The notes beneath the pieces are model-generated. The model made no database searches and was not told where the DNA came from. It was given only the letters and a program-made list of their open reading frames with translations. The position numbers were made by a program, and so were the translations under genes. Shown here one piece after another: positions 7,175 through 7,551 of a stretch of 7,551 bases of DNA (its first letter is position 1; every line of letters begins with the position of its first letter). Where the stretch lies: positions 1-7,551 of the forward strand of contig CAITEL010000205.1 of the NCBI GenBank assembly GCA_903891375.1, given 5' to 3'. Origin of the DNA: an uncultured Neisseriaceae bacterium (GTDB lineage: Bacteria > Pseudomonadota > Gammaproteobacteria > Burkholderiales > UBA11063).

Positions 7175-7253
7175 GTTTATACTAGAAGTCCTCTTTATTT
7201 ACTAAGCAAAAAATCTATATCAACGATTTTACCATATTTAATAGTAACTTTGA
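7175..7253 (-). other. Gap between the channel gene and minC; possible min promoter
   Basis: This AT-rich 79-bp gap is the only space upstream of minC, so a min operon promoter may lie here unless the genes read through from the channel gene. A TTGATA hexamer occurs on the minus strand, but the hexamer 16 bp on (TAAATA) is a poor -10. No convincing terminator hairpin for the channel gene is seen. Confidence 0.3.
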
Positions 7254-7551
7254 TTAAGAATTATTATTCTGAAATGCCTTTAAATCAAACATTTGCATTT
7301 TTAATAAACAATATTCCATAATTTCAGATAATATTTCCTCATAATCAACCCAGTTTGTTCTTGTGGTATAGGCATAAACTTCAATAGGTAAGCCATTTGG
7401 AGTTGGTTCTAAATGTCTTACCAATATCGTATTTTTTTTACTGATAAAATCATTTTCCTTGAGGTAATTTTCTATATAAAGTCTATACAACGCCAAATTT
7501 GAAACTGATTCAGAAGCACTATTATTGAAAATGTATTCTTGTAAATATTTA
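7254..7551 (-). CDS. ybdG: MscS-family mechanosensitive channel, YbdG-like, C-terminal 99 residues (cut by window edge)
   Basis: The frame is open through the right edge, so the gene begins outside the window. A TTG at 7496 lies mid-frame and is not the real start. The visible sequence matches the cytoplasmic C-terminus of YbdG-type channels as I recall it: SNLALYRLYIENYL, then LVRHLEPTPNGLPIEVYAYT and NWVDYEEILSEI, compared with NIGLFRRYLLEYL and LVRQLQPTPTGLPLEIYCFT in E. coli. YbdG (MscM) is an inner-membrane channel with a minor role in relief of osmotic down-shock. The pore-forming helices are outside the window, so activity cannot be judged. It ends 79 bp before minC, on the same strand. 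Confidence 0.8.
   Translation of the reverse strand, partial: KYLQEYIFNNSASESVSNLALYRLYIENYLKENDFISKKNTILVRHLEPTPNGLPIEVYAYTTRTNWVDYEEILSEIMEYCLLKMQMFDLKAFQNNNS

Noticed and set aside
7254..7496. A separate 80-aa gene starting at TTG 7496
   Set aside because: The frame stays open to the window edge and the upstream residues match the YbdG family, so it is the tail of a longer gene.

Overview
The window is AT-rich chromosomal DNA in which every recognisable gene lies on the minus strand, so the genes read from the right end to the left. The MinC/MinD/MinE, TrxB and IspF sequences look gammaproteobacterial: TrxB has the TTTEVENWP and EHATKF stretches, and MinD has [24 protein letters not shown]-type sequence. 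The low G+C, a solo LuxR-type regulator and the mainly housekeeping content suggest a Legionellales- or Thiotrichales-like lineage. This placement is an inference; there is no rRNA or other decisive marker.

In transcription order the layout has two blocks. Block 1 begins with the C-terminal end of a YbdG-type MscS-family mechanosensitive channel (cut by the right edge). A 79-bp gap follows, then minC, minD, minE and trxB, packed with gaps of 20, 2 and 0 bp. A 229-bp non-coding gap follows (4224-4452). It holds a short element with imperfect inverted ends, an internal perfect 8-bp hairpin and a partial duplication, which looks like a non-autonomous miniature transposable element (MITE). Block 2 is ispF, a ctp/prc-family S41 protease, an msrB-msrA fusion, a LuxR-family regulator and a fructose-6-phosphate aldolase-type gene (cut by the left edge). 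Its gaps are 14, 8, 24 and 29 bp, so it is probably one transcript.

MinCDE places the division site at mid-cell. TrxB supplies electrons from NADPH to thioredoxin, the usual reductant of the MsrB and MsrA domains encoded in block 2. The S41 protease works in the periplasm or cell envelope. IspF belongs to the MEP isoprenoid pathway. The LuxR-type protein sits inside block 2 with no autoinducer synthase in view, so its signal and targets are unknown.

Most of the window is ordinary core genome and I see no defence system, CRISPR array, tRNA or rRNA. The points worth a second look are the MITE-like element between trxB and ispF, trxB as the last gene of a min operon, the solo LuxR inside a redox/metabolic operon, a longer hinge in MinE, and a matching 20-bp translation-start region in luxR and the aldolase gene.
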